A stretch of DNA of 8,693 nt from NCBI GenBank assembly GCA_964505765.1, contig CAZDJQ010000031.1, positions 1 through 8,693 of the forward strand, given 5' to 3'. The notes beneath the pieces are model-generated. The model made no database searches, had not been told where the DNA came from, and saw only the letters and a program-made list of their open reading frames with translations. A program made the translations under genes and the position numbers. This DNA is from CAZDJQ01 sp964505765 (GTDB lineage Bacteria > Patescibacteriota > Microgenomatia > UBA12405 > JAHJSD01). Below, piece after piece: positions 5,854 through 8,693 of the stretch; within the stretch, counting starts at the first letter, position 1; the number at the start of each line of letters is the position of its first letter.

Positions 5854-7992
5854 TTAGTTTTCGACAATTACCGGTTCATCGCGGGGCGGGCAGTCAATGC
5901 AGACAATGGTTCCCAAAGGATCTTTCACGATTTGGTGCTCTTGCCATTCTACCTCTTCTTTTTGAACTCCGGGCTGGACCGGCCAGCCGGTTTCTTTATC
6001 GATTAAGACCGGTTGGGTAATTGGTGCCGGCGCGGGAATTGTTCCTTTGATAAAAGACTCATATCGGCTGCCGCAATCACCGTCTTCCGGCGGTAATGCT
6101 CCGGTGAGATTGCAGACGCTGGCGCCGGTAAGATTAGTGGGCTTAGTTTGCCATTCCTGTTCTTTATCTTCCAGTAAATGCGTCATGATTTTGTTCCAGA
6201 TTGGAGAAGCTCCGGTGGTTCCGGAAGCAACCCAGCCCATCGGCGTATTATCATTATTGCCGACCCAGACAGTAACGGTGTAAGAAGGGGTGTAACCGAT
6301 GGTCCAATTGTCTTTTTTATCGTTAGTAGTGCCGGTTTTAACCGCTACTTCCGGATGGTTTCTAATTACCAGCCAAGAGCCGGAACCAAAGGCGGCAGTG
6401 CGAGCGTTATTATCATTTAAAATATCGGTAATTAAATAGCTGGCTTCCATTGAAAAAACTCTTTTTCCGTTGGGTGGAGAAAACTTTTCCAGTATTTCCC
6501 CGTTGCGGTCCTGAATTTCTAATATTGCCGACAAGTTCTTACGAACGCCTAAATTGGCTAAGGTGCTGAAAGCGGTTGCCATTTCTGTCATTTTTACTTC
6601 GCCGCCGCCCAAAGTTAAAGACAGACCAAAATCCGAGGCATCTCTTTCGCCTAAGTTATCCAGCCCGGCGGCAGAGGCGGAAGCAATAAATGTTTCTAAG
6701 CCGTTAAGTTTGAGCATTCTGACCGCCGGGATATTAAAAGAGTTTCCCAGTGCATACCGCACCTGGATCGGGCCGCGGAATCGGCCGTCGTAATTACGCG
6801 GACAATAAGTTTTGGGCCCGCCGGTAAAGCAAGTGGGAACATCAGCAAACACAGTTGCCGGAGTTATTTTTTTTAAGTCTAATCCGGTAACGTAATTAAG
6901 CGGTTTAATCGATGACCCCGGTTGTCTTAAAGCGGTTGTCACATTAAATTGGCCGTCAATATCTTGGGCGAAATAGTTTTTAGAGCCGACCATGGCCAGG
7001 ATTTCTCCGGTTTTAGGGTTATTTATTAAAGCGGCTCCGTTTGAAACCTGAGCTCTTTCTAATTCAGCGATTTCATCTTCTACAATTTGCTGGGCCGTTT
7101 CCTGCAGAGAAAGATCCAGAGTTGTGGTTACTTTTAAGCCGCCGCGATCGACTAAATGCTGTCCGTATTTTTCAACCAGTTGCTCTTTGATGTAAAAAAC
7201 AAAATGCGGGGCCTTAATTGTGGTTCCGGGAGAAACAAACTCAAGTTCTTGTTCCAAAGCTTGTTCAAGCTCCTCCTCATTTATTTTATGGGAATTCCGC
7301 ATTTGTCTCAAAACTATTCCTTGGCGGGCCCGGGCCCGGTCAGGATGAATAAACGGAGAATAAGTAGTGGGTGCGGCAGGAAGACCGGCGAGCAAAGCGG
7401 CTTCAGCCAGGTCAATTTCAGTGGCGCTTTTGTCAAAAAAGGTGCGGGCGGCCGCCTCAATGCCGTAAGCGGTGCCTCCGTAAGGGATTTGATTAAAATA
7501 CATTTCCAGTATTTGTTCTTTGGAATACATGGTCTCGGTCAGTAAAGTTAGAATTGCCTCTTTTATTTTTCTATAAAAGGTTCTTTCCGAAGTGAGAAGA
7601 GCGTTCTTGACTAGTTGCTGGGTAATAGTCGAACCGCCCTGGAGGTCGCGTTTAAAAATAGTGTTGACAAAGGCCCGAGTAATTCCTTTTAAATCAAAAC
7701 CGCGATGCTGATAGAATTTTTGGTCTTCTATGGCAATTGTCGCCTCAATTACGTGATCGGGTAAGTCTGCTAATTGAATCGGGACGCGGTCCTGGTCGTC
7801 ATAAATTTCGTAAAGCAGTTGTCCGTGGCGGTCGTATATTTCCGTTGACGCCGCCGCTGGTTGACTGGTCAATTGTCTGGGTGAGGGCAGAGAACTGAGA
7901 AAGTAAGTAAAGCCGCTGATCAGTACAATAAATATTGATAATGGCACTACCCACCAACGGGTTTGGACAAATCTTCTTATTTTTTTAATCAT
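5854..7992 (-). CDS. Class A penicillin-binding protein (PBP1A-like glycosyltransferase/transpeptidase), copy 2
   Basis: This 712-residue protein is a second complete bifunctional PBP and a close tandem relative of the next gene. A single membrane anchor lies at about 13-33. The GT51 motifs are EDQKFYQHRG (89-98, catalytic E89), GGSTITQQ (119-126), KEQILEMYFNQIPYGG (158-173) and YGIEAAARTFF (176-186). The transpeptidase motifs are S360-x-x-K363 in RQPGSSIKP, S418-F-N420 and K552-T-G554. The main differences from copy 1 are the simple N-terminus and a longer C-terminal tail that is proline-rich at TIPAPAPITQP (651-661), acidic in the middle, and closes with a CIDC motif (C698, C701). Copy 1's LPCENCP is LPPEDGDC here, so the cysteine pattern differs. 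The two enzymes are probably partly redundant, with different partners or timing. The start has a leaderless-type promoter; GAGG next to the ATG is too close to serve as a ribosome binding site. Confidence 0.96.
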   Translation of the reverse strand: MIKKIRRFVQTRWWVVPLSIFIVLISGFTYFLSSLPSPRQLTSQPAAASTEIYDRHGQLLYEIYDDQDRVPIQLADLPDHVIEATIAIEDQKFYQHRGFDLKGITRAFVNTIFKRDLQGGSTITQQLVKNALLTSERTFYRKIKEAILTLLTETMYSKEQILEMYFNQIPYGGTAYGIEAAARTFFDKSATEIDLAEAALLAGLPAAPTTYSPFIHPDRARARQGIVLRQMRNSHKINEEELEQALEQELEFVSPGTTIKAPHFVFYIKEQLVEKYGQHLVDRGGLKVTTTLDLSLQETAQQIVEDEIAELERAQVSNGAALINNPKTGEILAMVGSKNYFAQDIDGQFNVTTALRQPGSSIKPLNYVTGLDLKKITPATVFADVPTCFTGGPKTYCPRNYDGRFRGPIQVRYALGNSFNIPAVRMLKLNGLETFIASASAAGLDNLGERDASDFGLSLTLGGGEVKMTEMATAFSTLANLGVRKNLSAILEIQDRNGEILEKFSPPNGKRVFSMEASYLITDILNDNNARTAAFGSGSWLVIRNHPEVAVKTGTTNDKKDNWTIGYTPSYTVTVWVGNNDNTPMGWVASGTTGASPIWNKIMTHLLEDKEQEWQTKPTNLTGASVCNLTGALPPEDGDCGSRYESFIKGTIPAPAPITQPVLIDKETGWPVQPGVQKEEVEWQEHQIVKDPLGTIVCIDCPPRDEPVIVEN
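6972..7008. repeat. 37-nt block identical between the two PBP genes, copy B
   Basis: This is the partner of 4622-4658, identical at all 37 positions. It codes for residues 329-340 of PBP copy 2 at the start of the transpeptidase domain. Confidence 0.85.
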
Positions 7993-7999
7993 GCCTCTA

Positions 8000-8029
8000 A
8001 TTTTACCAAATGTTTTTTGGTTCTACGAA
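8000..8029 (-). promoter_or_regulatory. Candidate extended -10 promoter of PBP copy 2, leaderless arrangement
   Basis: On the minus strand this reads TTCGTA (8024-8029), an 18-nt spacer and TAAAAT (8000-8005), with TGG directly before the hexamer as an extended -10. The hexamer ends 7 nt before the ATG at 7992. The -35 is weak (3 of 6 consensus bases). Read-through from the tRNA-Ser promoter upstream is also possible, as no terminator was found between them. Confidence 0.45.
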
Positions 8030-8031
8030 CC
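8005..8031. repeat. Two adjoining short inverted repeats across the PBP copy 2 promoter
   Basis: ACCAAA (8005-8010) and TTTGGT (8016-8021) form a perfect 6-bp inverted repeat with a 5-nt centre. GGTTC (8019-8023) and GAACC (8027-8031) form a perfect 5-bp repeat with a 3-nt centre. They share 8019-8021 and so cannot both form as hairpins at once. Together they cover the -35 to -10 spacer of the candidate promoter, where a repressor could bind. On the minus strand the second one is followed by A residues, not T, so it is not a terminator for the tRNA. Confidence 0.35.
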
Positions 8032-8072
8032 GAGCAATAGAGGATAGATGGTGGATAGTGGATCAGTGTCGG

Positions 8073-8157
8073 CGGAGGAGGCGGGATTCGAACCCGCAAA
8101 CCCAACAAGTGGGCACGCCTTAGCAGGGCGCCGCCTTGCCGTTCGGCACACTCCTCC
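8073..8157 (-). tRNA. trnS-GCU: tRNA-Ser (anticodon GCU)
   Basis: The minus strand folds as a class II tRNA. The acceptor stem is GGAGGAG (8151-8157) with CTCCTCC (8074-8080). The D stem is GCC/GGC around the loop GAACGGCAA. The anticodon stem GCGCC/GGCGT, with a final G-U pair, holds the loop CTGCTAA, and the anticodon GCU is at 8122-8124, reading AGC and AGU serine codons. The long variable arm pairs CCCA with TGGG, as expected of serine tRNAs. The T arm is GCGGG-TTCGAAT-CCCGC. The discriminator base is G (8073). The next bases on the minus strand are CCG, so the CCA end is not encoded and must be added by the CCA-adding enzyme. Confidence 0.97.
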
Positions 8158-8169
8158 TTTAATAATTGT

Positions 8170-8178
8170 ATTATATCA
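8170..8178 (-). promoter_or_regulatory. Extended -10 promoter of the tRNA-Ser gene
   Basis: On the minus strand this reads TGATATAAT, a perfect TATAAT with a perfect TGN extension, ending 12 nt before the first base of the tRNA. Transcription would start about 5 nt before the mature 5' end. No good -35 is seen at 16-18 nt. This is the best match to an extended -10 in the window, as expected for a stable RNA gene. Confidence 0.6.
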
Positions 8179-8193
8179 AATTAGCGGTTTTTC

Positions 8194-8222
8194 TTGCAGG
8201 AAGTTTGGATTTAGTTTATTAT
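8194..8222 (+). promoter_or_regulatory. Candidate promoter of the right-edge membrane protein, leaderless arrangement
   Basis: TTGCAG (8194-8199), a 17-nt spacer and TATTAT (8217-8222) form a plausible promoter. The hexamer ends 7 nt before the ATG at 8230, and no Shine-Dalgarno sequence is present. It is divergent from the tRNA promoter within the 72-bp spacer 8158-8229. Confidence 0.45.
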
Positions 8223-8229
8223 GTAGGTA

Positions 8230-8693
8230 ATGGCTGAGGAAAAAACTTTATTTGAATGGACGGCGCTGAAACGCCCCTATCAAAAAAAAGATAAAGAGTT
8301 TTGGGTGACCGTTCTGTCGATTTTAGGTTTGGTTTCTTTAATTTTGTTTTTTGTCAGAGAATGGTTTCTAATTCTGGCTTTGTCCGGTTTTGTTTTCTTA
8401 TATTATGTTTTAACCACGGTTAGACCGGAAAAATCAAAATACAAAATTACCGACAAAGGAGTCTATCTTTCTTCAAGTGAAAAATTTGACTGGCAATCGT
8501 TAAGAAGGTTTTGGGTAAATGAAAAATGGGGATACCAGATTTTAAACCTGGAAACCTGGTTGAATTTCCCCCGGGTAGTCAGTTTTGTCATCCCAAATGA
8601 GAAAAAAGAGGAAATTATCGACTTATTGGAAAAATATATTCCTCAGGAAGAAGAATCCCCCCAATTTTTAGACAAATTCACTGATTGGCTGGG
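8230..8693 (+). CDS. Two-helix membrane protein with a cytoplasmic PH-like domain, partial (runs off right edge)
   Basis: I translated this frame by hand from the ATG at 8230-8232; it is open for 154 codons to the edge. The N-terminal 23 residues are charged, with a FEWTALKRPYQKKDKEFW-type stretch. Two adjacent membrane segments follow (about 24-41 and 45-63) with a very short turn. Residues 69-140 form a soluble domain of alternating strands ending in an amphipathic helix (EKKEEIIDLLEKYIP). The order KYKITDKGVYL, KFDWQSLRRFWV, LNFPRVVSFVIP, helix is like the small PH-type domains of bacterial two-helix membrane proteins. Proteins starting with a Glu-Trp motif before paired helices are common hypotheticals in candidate phyla radiation genomes. 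I do not know its function. The tail after residue 140 is acidic, then FLDKFTDWL, and the gene may be near its end. Coding use looks like that of its neighbours. Confidence 0.8.
   Translation, partial: MAEEKTLFEWTALKRPYQKKDKEFWVTVLSILGLVSLILFFVREWFLILALSGFVFLYYVLTTVRPEKSKYKITDKGVYLSSSEKFDWQSLRRFWVNEKWGYQILNLETWLNFPRVVSFVIPNEKKEEIIDLLEKYIPQEEESPQFLDKFTDWL

Noticed and set aside
6047..6793. Three plus-strand open frames of 78-80 codons opposite PBP copy 2 (6047-6283, 6178-6420, 6554-6793)
   Set aside because: All are antisense to transpeptidase motifs, overlap one another, and lack start signals or family features.
7156..7545. 129-codon plus-strand open frame inside PBP copy 2
   Set aside because: It lies wholly opposite a well-supported PBP gene, has no family motif, and its content follows from the PBP codons.
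8019..8031. Hairpin GGTTC-TAC-GAACC as a terminator of the tRNA or as a remnant of a tRNA T arm
   Set aside because: On the transcribed strand it is followed by A residues instead of T. The loop is only 3 nt, without the 7-nt T-loop form, and no other tRNA arms are nearby.
8048..8230. 60-codon plus-strand open frame across the tRNA
   Set aside because: It is the antisense of tRNA-Ser. Its EAGFEPANPTSGHALAGRRLAVRHTP-type translation is a familiar false protein produced by serine tRNA genes.

Overview
The window looks like chromosomal core sequence from a candidate phyla radiation (Patescibacteria) bacterium, possibly of the Microgenomates type. This is an inference from AT-rich but moderately mixed composition, very tight gene packing, many lysine-rich proteins with weak ribosome binding sites, and a two-membrane-segment hypothetical of a style common in those genomes. 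No gene here fixes the taxon. TGA is read as a stop (the kinase ends in an ATGA overlap with the next gene), so the TGA=Gly code of Gracilibacteria/Absconditabacteria is unlikely. I see no mobile element, CRISPR array or phage gene.

Layout. On the left, minus strand, an ECF-type sigma factor (376-918) is followed by an overlapping, edge-truncated membrane protein (1-394). An 85-bp divergent spacer separates these from a plus-strand three-gene operon: a class II aldolase-family protein (1004-1774), a PfkB-family sugar kinase (1782-2711) and a membrane-anchored class A beta-lactamase-fold protein (2708-3643) whose catalytic motifs are all degenerate. This operon runs tail to tail, with a 35-bp overlap, into two tandem minus-strand class A penicillin-binding proteins (3609-5807 and 5854-7992), both with complete glycosyltransferase and transpeptidase motif sets. 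To the right are a tRNA-Ser(GCU) gene on the minus strand (8073-8157) and, divergent from it, the start of a membrane protein that runs off the right edge (8230-8693).

How the parts work together. The two PBPs are a peptidoglycan polymerising and crosslinking module. The beta-lactamase-like protein facing them would sit on the same side of the membrane but seems unable to act as a serine hydrolase, so a binding or regulatory role is more plausible. The aldolase and kinase pair suggests sugar-phosphate metabolism, but the aldolase lacks most of the loop that carries the catalytic glutamate in studied class II enzymes, so its reaction is uncertain.

The most general signal is in the promoters. 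Four genes at the head of a transcription unit have a -10-like hexamer exactly 7 nt upstream of their ATG and no convincing Shine-Dalgarno sequence, which is the arrangement of leaderless transcripts. The sigma factor is the contrasting case, with a recognisable AAGGAG.
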